A stretch of 64,000 bases of DNA from Nitrospirota bacterium (GCA_021789595.1 JAJYJJ010000003.1:1-64000); one strand, 5' to 3'. Positions 49,937 through 58,619 are shown, counted from the stretch's first letter. Made by a program: numbers and translations. The notes: a model not told the origin generated them from the sequence alone.

Positions 49937-50380
49937 ATGACAATAAAGGAAAAGAAGGAAAGGCTGAGAAGGTTTATAAAGGAGAAGGGGCTTAAGGCAA
50001 CATGGCAGAGGGATTTTGTCGTTGATACCTTTTTTAAGACGAACATACACCTTACTGCCGAAGAACTCTATCTAAAGGTCAGAAAGAAAAAACCAGAGAT
50101 AGGCTTTACAACTGTCTGGAGGGCATTGAAACTGCTTTCTCAGACAGGGCTTGCTACTGAGAGGGTATTTGTAGACGGCCTTACAAGGTATGAGCAGACA
50201 ACCATTGATGGACATCATGACCACATCATATGCCTTAACTGTGGGAGGATCGCAGAGTTTGAAAATAAGAAGATAGAGAATCTACAGAGGCTTGTGGCCA
50301 ACGAACTTGATTTCGAGGTTGTAAGCCACAGAATGGAGCTTTATGGCTACTGTAAAGAATGCAGAAACAACAAAACCTAA
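49937..50380 (+). CDS. fur: Ferric uptake regulator (Fur family)
   Basis: A 147-residue Fur-family protein. The winged helix (LKATWQRDFVVDTFFKT, IGFTTVWRALKLLSQTGL) and metal domain (DGHHDHIICLNCGRIAEF, MELYGYCKECRNN) with four cysteines for structural zinc are clear. The HHDHIICLNCG motif is the usual Fur metal-site signature, and the neighbouring Fur box and feoB identify it as the iron sensor, in contrast to the PerR-like paralogue at 41.6 kb. Its end overlaps feoB by 38 bp. Confidence 0.94.
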   Translation: MTIKEKKERLRRFIKEKGLKATWQRDFVVDTFFKTNIHLTAEELYLKVRKKKPEIGFTTVWRALKLLSQTGLATERVFVDGLTRYEQTTIDGHHDHIICLNCGRIAEFENKKIENLQRLVANELDFEVVSHRMELYGYCKECRNNKT

Positions 50381-52331
50381 GCTGAAACACCAGAACCCCT
50401 TGAATATCTTTCTGATTGGCAATCCCAATGTCGGTAAGAGTGTAATCTTCGGACTCCTGACCGGCAGATATACTACCGTGTCAAATTATCCAGGGACTAC
50501 GGTTGAGGTATCTCACGGCAATGCAGGTTTTGGCAAGCACAGGATACACATAGTAGATACGCCTGGTGTGAACAATCTCATGCCGATGAGTGAGGATGAG
50601 AAGGTCACAAGGGATATCCTCCTTTTGGAAAAGGCAGATGCAATTATACAGGTTGCAGATTCAAAGAACATGAAGAGGACGCTGCTTTTAACCCTTCAGC
50701 TTATCGAGATGGGTCTGCCTGTTGTGCTTGACCTTAATATGGCTGATGAGGCTGAGAGCAAGGGGCTGCACATCAATGTGACAAGGCTTTCTGAACTCCT
50801 TGATGTAGAGGTTGTCAGCACTATTGCGGTTCATAGAAAGGGGATAGACAGCCTTAAACATTCAGCGCTCAGGGCAAGGCTGTCGAACTTTAAGTTCACA
50901 TATGAAGATGCCATTGAGGAATCTATCACACGGATAGAGGCATATCTGCCTAATGCAAACATATCAAGGCGTTCAATAGCCATCATGCTCCTTGCAGGGG
51001 ATAAGAGTATGAGAGGATGGCTGAATGCGAACATAGATAAAGACAAGATCAACAAGATTAATGCAATAAGGTATGAGGCAGAAACAAGGTACAGGGAGCC
51101 CATTAATTATGTAATAAACCAAAACAGGATGAAGGTTGTTGATGAGATTGCAAATGAGGTTGTTATAAAGAAGGAGAAAAAAGGCAGGGAGTTTTCTGTA
51201 TTCATCGGCAATGTCTCCATGCATCCCATATGGGGAATACCTGTTCTTATTCTGGTCCTCTGGGCCCTCTATGAGTTTGTCGGCAGGTTTGGTGCAGGCA
51301 CACTTGTCAATCTCCTTGAAAGGAATGTATTTGGCGAATACATAAACCCATGGATGGAGAAGATTGTCAGATTTGCCCTGCCGTGGACATCCCTGCAGGA
51401 GCTTTTTATTGGACCCTATGGAGTATTCACAATGGCTCTGACCTATTCCATTGCTATCATACTACCCATAACCCTTACCTTCTTTATAGCATTTGGGATC
51501 CTTGAGGACTCAGGTTATATGCCGAGGCTTGCCCTTATGCTCAATAAGGTCTTCAGGCTCATGGGCCTGAATGGCAAGGCAGTCCTGCCGATGATCCTCG
51601 GTCTTGGGTGCGACACAATGGCCACTATGACTGCAAGGATACTTGAGACAAAGAAAGAAAAGATAATAGTCACCCTGCTGCTTGCCCTCGGTGTTCCATG
51701 CTCTGCCCAGCTTGGGGCAATTCTCGGGATGTTTGGAACACAGCCGATAAGCGCTGTCATTCTATGGGGCGGTGTGGTGACAGGCATAATACTTCTGGTT
51801 GGCTATCTCGGTTCAAAGGTGATACCAGGGGAGAGGCCTGATTTTGTCCTTGAGATACCGCCGCTCAGGATCCCGCAGGCATCAAATGTCCTTATAAAGA
51901 CTGTAAGCAGGATCGAGTGGTACCTGAGAGAGGCAGTGCCGTTGTTTATACTGGGGACGCTGATCCTCTTTATCGCCGATAAGTTGCGCATCCTCCCTGT
52001 CATTGAAGAGGCAACAGAGCCTGTTGTAACAGGCTTTCTCGGTCTGCCTCCAAAGGCGGCAGAGGCGTTTCTTCTTGGATTCCTGCGGAGAGACTATGGG
52101 GCAGCAGGGCTCTTTACCATGGAAAAACAGGGATTATTAAACACGCACCAGGTTGTTGTCAGCCTTGTTACTATTACGCTTTTTATCCCATGCATAGCCA
52201 ACTTCTTCATAATAGTGAAAGAGAGGGGGCTAAAGACCGCCATGTGGATGGCGGCCTTCATATTCCCCTTTGCCTTCCTTGTAGGCGGCCTGTTGAACTG
52301 GACAATGAATGTGCTGGGAATTTTTGCATAG
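50343..52331 (+). CDS. feoB: Ferrous iron transporter FeoB
   Basis: A 662-residue Fe(II) transporter. The N-terminal G domain has GNPNVGKSVIFG (residue 26 on), the switch DTPGVNNLMP and NMADEAE in the NKxD position. Two Gate domains follow with many membrane helices, containing GLGCDTMATMTARI and LALGVPCSAQLGAILG. GGAG lies 5 bp before the ATG. No feoA precedes it, although feoA often does; its place is taken by fur, with translational overlap. A small zinc-ribbon gene follows. Confidence 0.96.
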   Translation: MATVKNAETTKPKLKHQNPLNIFLIGNPNVGKSVIFGLLTGRYTTVSNYPGTTVEVSHGNAGFGKHRIHIVDTPGVNNLMPMSEDEKVTRDILLLEKADAIIQVADSKNMKRTLLLTLQLIEMGLPVVLDLNMADEAESKGLHINVTRLSELLDVEVVSTIAVHRKGIDSLKHSALRARLSNFKFTYEDAIEESITRIEAYLPNANISRRSIAIMLLAGDKSMRGWLNANIDKDKINKINAIRYEAETRYREPINYVINQNRMKVVDEIANEVVIKKEKKGREFSVFIGNVSMHPIWGIPVLILVLWALYEFVGRFGAGTLVNLLERNVFGEYINPWMEKIVRFALPWTSLQELFIGPYGVFTMALTYSIAIILPITLTFFIAFGILEDSGYMPRLALMLNKVFRLMGLNGKAVLPMILGLGCDTMATMTARILETKKEKIIVTLLLALGVPCSAQLGAILGMFGTQPISAVILWGGVVTGIILLVGYLGSKVIPGERPDFVLEIPPLRIPQASNVLIKTVSRIEWYLREAVPLFILGTLILFIADKLRILPVIEEATEPVVTGFLGLPPKAAEAFLLGFLRRDYGAAGLFTMEKQGLLNTHQVVVSLVTITLFIPCIANFFIIVKERGLKTAMWMAAFIFPFAFLVGGLLNWTMNVLGIFA

Positions 52332-52389
52332 TACAGAGACTATGATTTAAATCATAGAAGGGACTCATTCCCTGCGGTATACTTAGACT

Positions 52390-52632
52390 ATGTTCAAGGA
52401 GAGCTGTCCAGGAAGCAAGGAGATACGCCAGCCTACGCCTGGTGAGATCAGGTGCAGAAACTGCGGTGAATTGGTGGAGATATGGTCTGACGAGACAGAG
52501 GCCGTATGCAAGAAATGCGGTAAGACAAACCTTCGCCTTATCGGCCCCACATGTATAGACTGGTGCCCACATGCAAAGGAATGCGTAGGTGAGGAGAAGT
52601 TCAAAAGGCTGAAAGACAGGGTAAAGGTGTGA
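52390..52632 (+). CDS. Small zinc-ribbon protein downstream of feoB
   Basis: An 80-residue cysteine-rich protein with a rubredoxin/zinc-ribbon-like pair CRNCGELVEIW and CKKCGKTNL, a leading CPGSKEIRQPTPGEI and a tail with TCIDWCPHAKECVGEEKFKRL. Proteins of this layout are found in anaerobes and archaea, function unknown. It is 58 bp after feoB on the same strand, so a role in iron homeostasis is possible but unproven. Confidence 0.8.
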   Translation: MFKESCPGSKEIRQPTPGEIRCRNCGELVEIWSDETEAVCKKCGKTNLRLIGPTCIDWCPHAKECVGEEKFKRLKDRVKV

Positions 52633-52695
52633 AGGCTATATTTTATCCTCGAAGCTCTGCTGCGGGGTAGTTCATTTCAAGTAATTCTAACAATG

Positions 52696-53460
52696 TTACC
52701 TGATGAGACTTTCAACAAGTCTTTTTAATGACTTCATCTCTTCGTAGATGACACTCAGGATAAAGGCTCTCAGGGTATTCAGGTCTCCTTTATTTGATTT
52801 TTGTAATGCAGTTATATATTCTGCCCGTCTTATAGGAGGAATAACCACAGGACAGTAGCCATTTTTCAAAGTCAGAATACTTAACAAAAGTCTTCCTATC
52901 CTTCCATTGCCGTCTGTGAAAGGATGAATTGCCTCAAATTCAGCATGCAGGTCACTTGCCCATTCAAGTATATGTTCGTCTTTAGCATTCTTATTTAAGT
53001 TTTCAATATGTTTTTTCATTAATTCAGAAACTTTCTGATGATCCGGAGGCAAATAATCAGTTCCGGTAATGATAACATTCTTCTGTCTGTATCGGCCTGC
53101 GTTTTCAGGGTCTATCTGTTGAAAAAAGAGCTTATGCAGGAATAAAACATCCTCCTCAGATATAGGTCTATCCAGCAAAGAATAAATATGATCATAAGCC
53201 TTTGCATGCCCTATAGCCTCAAAATGCTCTCTCAGGGATTTACCACCTATGGTTATACCATCTTCAATAATAACCTTTGTCTCTGACTCTGTAAGAGTGT
53301 TCCCTTCAATTGCATTGGATGCGTAGGTCAGTCCTATCCGATAGTAATCCTTAAGTTGTTTGACAACATGGTCAGGAAAAGGACGATAGCTGTCGAGGAC
53401 GGACTTGAGAGAGGCGATTTTATCAAGGATGTCTTTCATTTCTACAAGATGCGATTTCAT
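52696..53460 (-). CDS. Fic family protein with N-terminal inhibitory helix
   Basis: A 254-residue Fic protein, a probable AMP-transferase (or related nucleotide transferase). The active motif HPFTDGNGRIGR begins near residue 178. An auto-inhibitory motif S-x-x-x-E-G (SNAIEG, residues 48-53) places it in the class with inhibition inside the N-terminal part. Between them is HKLFFQQIDPENAGRYRQ, the flap region. It overlaps by 4 bp the end of the DUF2130 gene, so both form an operon. Targets are unknown. Confidence 0.93.
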   Translation of the reverse strand: MKSHLVEMKDILDKIASLKSVLDSYRPFPDHVVKQLKDYYRIGLTYASNAIEGNTLTESETKVIIEDGITIGGKSLREHFEAIGHAKAYDHIYSLLDRPISEEDVLFLHKLFFQQIDPENAGRYRQKNVIITGTDYLPPDHQKVSELMKKHIENLNKNAKDEHILEWASDLHAEFEAIHPFTDGNGRIGRLLLSILTLKNGYCPVVIPPIRRAEYITALQKSNKGDLNTLRAFILSVIYEEMKSLKRLVESLIR

Positions 53461-54725
53461 ATTGTTTCTTCACTCTCAGCAAACCCCTCAGTTTCATCTT
53501 CTGCTCCAAGTTCAAGCATCTTGATTTGGGGTAGAGATGCTCCGATAATTCCCTGCATATCGCCATACATGCCAGCGGTATTCATTATGACACGTTCAAT
53601 CTGTTTTCCCCTTTGCGCCCATATCTTTGTTATAGACCGTTTCTCTTTGTCTAAGTCCTCTTTCATTGATTTGAAAGTTTCAACAATAGCCTCAACCTTC
53701 TGCTTAAATTCAGGCCCTGACAGATAATTGTAAAGAACCTCCATCTTTTCATTTTTGCCAACAGCAGAAAGTTTTGCCTGAAATACCTGCATCAAGCCTG
53801 TTCTTAGAACCTCTGCCAGACTGCCAGCCAATGAGAAAGTAGTAACCCAGACTCCTTCTATTTGTACAAATGAACCAGCATCTTTAGGCATTGTTTCAGT
53901 GACTATTACTGCAATCTCGGCCTTTATCTCCCGCTGGTCATCCTTAAGCTTTGAAATCCAGCCATCACTCCACGCCCTTGTACGCTTTGTCTCCCACACT
54001 ATCGTCCCACAATGTTGTCCACCTCGACTATACACCTTTTGCAAAATATCAGTCCCTCTCATTCCTTTAGGGACAGGCTCGATTTCATCAACGGGGAATC
54101 TTGTTTTCAAGAGGGCCTCTAAGTCAAGTTCCAATACCTCTCCTTGAGTCTGCATAGAACCCTGTTCTGCCTTCCTTTTAAGATCTTCTATTGTCTTAAG
54201 CATATCGCTAATCTTTTTGTCTTTCTCAAGGTCTTTCAGCCTGTGATCATCTGTAAATGTTTCAAGTGCTTTTTGTTTTATTTTTTCTCTTTCCTCATCA
54301 ATTCTGCGAGCAACTTCCAGATCTGCGCTCTTTTTAGCTTCTTCCGCTTCCCGTACCTTCTTTCTTAAATCTAATTCTATACTCCGTGATTCTTCAATTT
54401 TTTTCTCTTTTTCAGCAATCTGCTCCTGTAAATCCTTTCGCTCCAAAAGAATGGCTTCCTCGGCTTCTTTTTTAGCCTCCTGTTTCAATTTTTCTCTTTC
54501 AGCTTTTAGCCTTTCTGCTATCTGTTGTTCAACGGCCTGCTTTGAGTCCTCAATCTTCCGGGCCTCTTCCGCAAGTAACTTTTCGCGCCTGGCAAGCTCT
54601 TGTTCTTTTTCTCTTGCTTTATCATCGTATTCTTTCTGAAGACTCTCTTTTATCTGATGAAAAAGAGTCTCTGTCAAAGGAATCTCTTTACCACAATTCG
54701 GGCATACTATTGTCTGTTCTTGCAT
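53457..54725 (-). CDS. DUF2130 domain protein with long coiled coil
   Basis: A 422-residue protein. An N-terminal zinc-ribbon-like CPNCGKEIPL is followed by about 170 residues of charged, heptad-like coiled coil (EKEQELARREKLLAEEARKI type). The DUF2130 core then follows (LDLEALLKTRFPVDEIEPVP, IVWETKRTRAWSDGWISKLK), which carries an E-x-K likeness of restriction-endonuclease folds. The family is of unknown function and is often found in accessory DNA. It is coupled to fic by an ATGA overlap. Nuclease activity is only a suggestion from the WETKRT motif. Confidence 0.88.
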   Translation of the reverse strand: MQEQTIVCPNCGKEIPLTETLFHQIKESLQKEYDDKAREKEQELARREKLLAEEARKIEDSKQAVEQQIAERLKAEREKLKQEAKKEAEEAILLERKDLQEQIAEKEKKIEESRSIELDLRKKVREAEEAKKSADLEVARRIDEEREKIKQKALETFTDDHRLKDLEKDKKISDMLKTIEDLKRKAEQGSMQTQGEVLELDLEALLKTRFPVDEIEPVPKGMRGTDILQKVYSRGGQHCGTIVWETKRTRAWSDGWISKLKDDQREIKAEIAVIVTETMPKDAGSFVQIEGVWVTTFSLAGSLAEVLRTGLMQVFQAKLSAVGKNEKMEVLYNYLSGPEFKQKVEAIVETFKSMKEDLDKEKRSITKIWAQRGKQIERVIMNTAGMYGDMQGIIGASLPQIKMLELGAEDETEGFAESEETI

Positions 54726-54751
54726 ATATCGTTACCTCTCATAATTAATAT

Positions 54752-56725
54752 TTATTTAAGGCTTTCCAACTCAACATTGCTAAGTTGAACTTCATGGGCA
54801 ATTGCTGTAAATTCTGCCATATATCTGCTATGTAAGGCATAGAACTCTCCAATATTTAGATTTTCGTATTCCCATGGTTTTTGTTTCGCAAGTGCTTCTT
54901 GAATTTTATAGACGATGTTTTCTGATACTATTTCTGCCAATAATAATTTAAAATGGGGCATATTTTGTCCTTCATAATCTGGTTGAGGACCTAGGTATCT
55001 CTTTACAGAGGGATGACTTGCAGAAATTTTCAAATTGTTGGGGTTGTTAGGTGTATCCCATCTTGCTCTGGAACTCCCAAAAGATTCTGATACAATCTCA
55101 ATTGAAAGAGGAATGTCTTCGTCTGGCTTAGATTGAATTACTTTAACTTCAGTCTGAGCAGACCGTCCATGTATTGAGGCGGTTATTTTACCCTTTGCTT
55201 TAAGCCTTCTACTGTGAATAGTTACATAACCTTCAGCATAATTTCTTCCCTGAATAGGTCTAAGGCGAGCCTGGGGTTTAACAATTACAATGTCTTCACA
55301 ATCGCAATTAACTTCAACGGGTGTTTCTTCAGATACTACTTCTGGATATTTTGCACGCAAAACCAATTGTTTCTTACGACCTTCTCTCATATGATATAAT
55401 TCTCGCTCAAAAGCCAATCCATTAGGAATATCTATATCTTCTGTTTTACTTTCTACTACAGAGACTATTGCCTCAGCATTAATAAATCCATCGTAAAATA
55501 CAGTTATAATAGCACTGTCTGTCGGTTGAACTCCTTGAACTTTAAAACTACCAGTGAGAATTCCCTCACTGGTAGGACTTTTTGAAAGAAGAAATTCTGG
55601 AGTAATAATACGAACCCTGTCATCATCACAAGTTACTCTTGCCACCTCTTTTTCTGATACCCCTTCTTTCTTTTTCGCTCTAAATCCAAAGGTTTTAATC
55701 TCATTAACTGCAAGTATATAACTTGGAGGAAGGATTAAGACACCCGATTTAGCAAATGCTTTAAGTTCTGTTTTATCAAGTTCATTAGCAAATTCTTCTA
55801 ATTCTTCTACCTTATCTTGTATAAATTTGCTTGCAGCTCTCGCCAGTTTCTTCAACCGTTCTTTTGTTTCTTCATTTTCTATTTGAACTCTTTTAGCCTT
55901 TTCTTTTTCTTTGTCTTTGGCAATTAAGGCTCGTAAACTTTCAGTAGGTATTTGAAATAATGCCTTTGTAAAAGGATGATCTCTTCTTAGTCCGCCTTGT
56001 CTATTAGGGTCAATAAGAAGATTGGGGTTATTTTCTGGATGAGGTTGTTTGTCTTCTCTTCGTTTATCGAATTCTTTACAAATCTTATCAATGTGAGAAC
56101 AGGTTAGTTTGCCAAAATAAAAATGTGCATAATGGTCACTTTCAAATTCATTGCTAAAGAGTGTAATCTCATGAACTGCTCGCTCACCTTTTATTAAAAA
56201 ACCAGTTCTTCTAAACCGCTTATCATATGGGTCTTCAAGGGGTTCAGAATGTTTATAAATTATTAAATGTGCTGTAGCTCCTTGATAATCAGGAACTTCA
56301 AATTCTTCATCAATTATTTTTTCAGCAGGTGGGTCATTGTAAATAAGAGGGTCTAAAGTGTTTTCATTCAAGTTTCTTAAAAGAACCTTCTGTTCAGAAT
56401 CTTTATGCATTATATCTCTAAGTGCAAAGTGTTTAGGCAACTCACTAAGAAGTGTCTCATGTCGTGGAACTCCTCTAATATTTTGATTAACTTCTATAGT
56501 AACAACTGTGCCATTCCCTCTTAGAACCCCCAAGTTTTTGCGTATTTCGTCGGTAGCCTTAATAGAGGGAGTATATGGAACAAATTCCATGCTTGAAAGC
56601 ACTTCGCATTTATGGTAGAGGTTATCTTTAACTGACTCAAAAGTAATTTCCCCTATCGCTGCACAGTCTTTAGCACCCCTTCCCATAAATCCACGACTGC
56701 CGTCTTCACTTGTTCTGTCTCCCAC
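54752..56725 (-). CDS. GHKL-type ATPase, C-terminal part after frameshift
   Basis: The frame begins, after a one-base shift, with GDRTSEDGSRGFMGRGAKD, which contains the G-rich ATP-lid motif of the Hsp90/MutL/MORC (GHKL) superfamily. The downstream gene lacks its own ribosome site at the GTG start. About 650 residues follow with a charged helical segment near residues 260-310 and a beta-rich C-terminal half (VQGVQPTDSAIITVFYDGF), possibly Ig-like. The N-terminal ATP-site motifs lie in the other frame (56653-56979). Adding one A to the AAA at 56726-56728 would restore a ~740-residue protein. Bacterial MORC/MutL-like ATPases are known from predicted restriction systems; this one is not assignable to a named system by eye. 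Confidence 0.75.
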   Translation of the reverse strand: MGDRTSEDGSRGFMGRGAKDCAAIGEITFESVKDNLYHKCEVLSSMEFVPYTPSIKATDEIRKNLGVLRGNGTVVTIEVNQNIRGVPRHETLLSELPKHFALRDIMHKDSEQKVLLRNLNENTLDPLIYNDPPAEKIIDEEFEVPDYQGATAHLIIYKHSEPLEDPYDKRFRRTGFLIKGERAVHEITLFSNEFESDHYAHFYFGKLTCSHIDKICKEFDKRREDKQPHPENNPNLLIDPNRQGGLRRDHPFTKALFQIPTESLRALIAKDKEKEKAKRVQIENEETKERLKKLARAASKFIQDKVEELEEFANELDKTELKAFAKSGVLILPPSYILAVNEIKTFGFRAKKKEGVSEKEVARVTCDDDRVRIITPEFLLSKSPTSEGILTGSFKVQGVQPTDSAIITVFYDGFINAEAIVSVVESKTEDIDIPNGLAFERELYHMREGRKKQLVLRAKYPEVVSEETPVEVNCDCEDIVIVKPQARLRPIQGRNYAEGYVTIHSRRLKAKGKITASIHGRSAQTEVKVIQSKPDEDIPLSIEIVSESFGSSRARWDTPNNPNNLKISASHPSVKRYLGPQPDYEGQNMPHFKLLLAEIVSENIVYKIQEALAKQKPWEYENLNIGEFYALHSRYMAEFTAIAHEVQLSNVELESLK

Positions 56726-56979
56726 TTTCTTAACCTCCGCATTTCATCCAAAGTCATTCCCTCTGCACGGTCTTTAACTATTATCTTTGAGTTGCCTTTG
56801 TATCTATGGTCAACTTCTATTAGAATTTGCCCATCTGCTTTACCCATACGGGAATAACTATCGTCTGAATTTGTTATAAGTTCCACTAATGCATCATATA
56901 CATCTCTGATAGCATATTGTGCTGTTAAATAACCATGTCGCCTTGTATAGTCAAGTGCTTCCGGAGATTGTGGTTTCAT
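56653..56979 (-). CDS. GHKL-type ATPase, N-terminal fragment
   Basis: A 108-residue fragment whose first ~90 residues carry the Bergerat-fold N box (DALVELITNSDDSY, near residues 29-42) and the G1-like VKDRAEGMT. AGGAGG lies directly before the ATG. After RLRK the frame diverges into an unrelated tail, while the true continuation is found in the overlapping frame of the next gene. Together they describe a single GHKL ATPase. It lies 13 bp after the 207-residue partner gene. Confidence 0.7.
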   Translation of the reverse strand: MKPQSPEALDYTRRHGYLTAQYAIRDVYDALVELITNSDDSYSRMGKADGQILIEVDHRYKGNSKIIVKDRAEGMTLDEMRRLRKWETEQVKTAVVDLWEGVLKTVQR

Positions 56980-56992
56980 ATTTCAAACCTCC

Positions 56993-57616
56993 TTAATAGA
57001 TCATTAATTCTTTGAAAACTTGCTCGCACTCATTAATAAATGAAATGATTGATTTATCCTGTGTTAATTCAGCCTGTGCCTTTAACTTTTGAAAATTCTT
57101 AGAAATTACCTCTGGTGCCGCATCTGGACGGCATAACAGCATATCTGTAAACTCATATTTATTTACATTTTGCAAAGAACCATCTTGAAGATATTTTTGA
57201 TAGCATTTTTCGCCTTCAAGTTTTTTAATAATCTTACTTACTTCAGGGCGTTTAACAGGTTTATCAGTTATCTTTAAAGCTTCCTCTATTCGTTTTTGAT
57301 TGCTTAAAATCCATTTAACCCCCTCAGGAGTTAATCTCCATCCATCGGTTTCTTTGCCTACTGCTGTAGCACCTGCCCTACCTTTAAGCAATATAGGACC
57401 CTTATTTTTTTTGCTTTTCAAGTTTTTCAATGTAACTCGTGCAATTTCTTTATCTGGAAACTTTTTAAAATATTTTGACTGTGTCCACGAAAACTTTTCT
57501 GGAGATAACTTAAAGCATTCCATTGCTATATCTTCTGTATGGATTTTTTTCTCTATACCACCTAACTTAAATATAGCGTAAATAACAATATCATTATTTG
57601 ATAATTCCTGAGTCAT
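56993..57616 (-). CDS. Hypothetical partner protein of the GHKL ATPase, with winged-helix-like start
   Basis: A 207-residue soluble, lysine-rich protein of no recognised family. Its N-terminal half (IVIYAIFKLGGIEKKIHTED, GWRLTPEGVKWILSN) looks like a winged-helix DNA-binding domain. The C-terminal half (NKYEFTDMLLCRPDAAPEVI, AELTQDKSIISFINECEQVF) is helical. GGAG lies 6 bp before the ATG at 57616, favoured over the ATG at 57628. It ends 13 bp before the ATPase gene. The two genes form a compact unit, reminiscent of ATPase/specificity pairs of defence islands, but the function is unknown. Confidence 0.75.
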   Translation of the reverse strand: MTQELSNNDIVIYAIFKLGGIEKKIHTEDIAMECFKLSPEKFSWTQSKYFKKFPDKEIARVTLKNLKSKKNKGPILLKGRAGATAVGKETDGWRLTPEGVKWILSNQKRIEEALKITDKPVKRPEVSKIIKKLEGEKCYQKYLQDGSLQNVNKYEFTDMLLCRPDAAPEVISKNFQKLKAQAELTQDKSIISFINECEQVFKELMIY

Positions 57617-57634
57617 CGGTTTCTCCATATTTTT

Positions 57635-57724
57635 TCACAGCTTAAATCTCTTCCTTTTCCCCGCCAGAAACTTTGCCTTTGTCAGTTTTGACTGTTTATC
57701 TATCTCAGAGAAAATCTTATTCAC
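57635..57724 (-). pseudogene. Fragment of the small conserved protein, duplicated downstream of ORF6N
   Basis: Thirty codons (GTG AAT AAG start to a stop) encode NKIFSEIDKQSKLTKAKFL and a KRKRFKL end. This is a close copy of the C-terminus of the 75-residue protein at 58331-58558 (NKIFFEIDKQLKLIKAKFL, RERFKL). The ORF6N gene runs into the fragment and ends 8 bp inside it, so its last residues may derive from the recombination. The two segments are ~90 bp long, in direct orientation. Confidence 0.75.
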
Positions 57725-58235
57725 CCTTCTTTCCCCTTAAAAATCCAATCCTTCTTTTGTGTTTCTCAGGAGGCGTCATTAATTGTCTTATAGCATCAAA
57801 AACCACTCTGAACTGTGCATCATATTTCTTTTCAAGCTCATCAAGTCTTTTAGCAAGGTCTTTGTGAGAGGCTATCATCTCACGCAGTTTTACGAACGCA
57901 CGCACAACCTGTATGCTTGCCCGAACAGCAACAGGACTGTTGAGAATTGTTGCTACCATAATTGCTCCATGCTCAGTAAATGCATTAGGCAATGATGGTG
58001 AAAATTTGAGCTTTTTGAGGTGGTCACAGTTTGTGACCACCTCATCTTTTTCCTCTTTTGTCAGATGAAACATAAAATCATCGGGAAAGCGATCTCTGTT
58101 GCGTCTCACAGCTTGATTAAGGACTTTGGTAGGGACATTATAAATCTCTGCCAGATCAGCATCCAGCATCACCTTTTGCCCGCGAATCAGAAGAATTTTC
58201 TTTTCAACCGTCTCTAATGGAACAATATCAGCCAT
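57717..58235 (-). CDS. ORF6N domain protein
   Basis: A 172-residue ORF6N/KilA-N-type protein: VPLETVEKKILLIRGQKVML, LAEIYNVPTKVLNQAVRRNR, and then FMFHLTKEEKDEVVTNC, AFTEHGAIMVATILNS, followed by a helical coiled end. Such DNA-binding domains come from phage and are spread in mobile and accessory DNA. The start at 58235 has GAGAG close upstream and the family's usual opening; a frame open to 58274 is rejected. The role is unknown, regulator or phage-derived factor. Confidence 0.9.
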   Translation of the reverse strand: MADIVPLETVEKKILLIRGQKVMLDADLAEIYNVPTKVLNQAVRRNRDRFPDDFMFHLTKEEKDEVVTNCDHLKKLKFSPSLPNAFTEHGAIMVATILNSPVAVRASIQVVRAFVKLREMIASHKDLAKRLDELEKKYDAQFRVVFDAIRQLMTPPEKHKRRIGFLRGKKGE

Positions 58236-58330
58236 TTTGTCTCTCAATCTTGAAGTACCAAATTGTAACCTCAAGTTTTATCGGTTTATAATTACCAGAG
58301 AACATATCACAATTTGTGATATGTTCCTTT

Positions 58331-58558
58331 TCACAGCTTAAACCTCTCCCTTTTTCCTCCGAGAAACTTTGCCTTTATTAATTTCAATTGCTTATCAATC
58401 TCGAAGAAAATCTTATTTACCTCCCCCTCTGTATACTCATATGAACTCTTATTTGAGCAATTTCCGAGTATTCTGATTTTCTCAAGGATTTCATTTGTCC
58501 GCTTAGAGGCGAGTCTTTTAAACCGTTCATGCCTGCTTTCCTGTTTTTCCTGCTCCAT
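58331..58558 (-). CDS. Small conserved helical protein
   Basis: A 75-residue, charged, helical protein (RHERFKRLASKRTNEILEKI, then ILGNCSNKSSYEYTEGEVNK, IFFEIDKQLKLIKAKF). I do not know a named family. A proper promoter (TTGATA, 17 bp, TATTAT) would start transcription near 58584, so the ATG at 58558 (GGGAG upstream) is used rather than the more distal ATG at 58612. Its last ~28 codons are duplicated at 57635-57724. Confidence 0.75.
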   Translation of the reverse strand: MEQEKQESRHERFKRLASKRTNEILEKIRILGNCSNKSSYEYTEGEVNKIFFEIDKQLKLIKAKFLGGKRERFKL

Positions 58559-58590
58559 AAATCTCCCGAATATAGTGGAATTATGGTCAA

Positions 58591-58619
58591 ATAATATCAC
58601 AGCTATATACAAATATCAA
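58591..58619 (-). promoter_or_regulatory. Promoter of the small protein and ORF6N genes
   Basis: On the minus strand TTGATA (58614-58619) and TATTAT (58591-58596), with exactly 17 bp between. The inferred transcript begins ~26 nt before the ATG at 58558. Confidence 0.75.
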
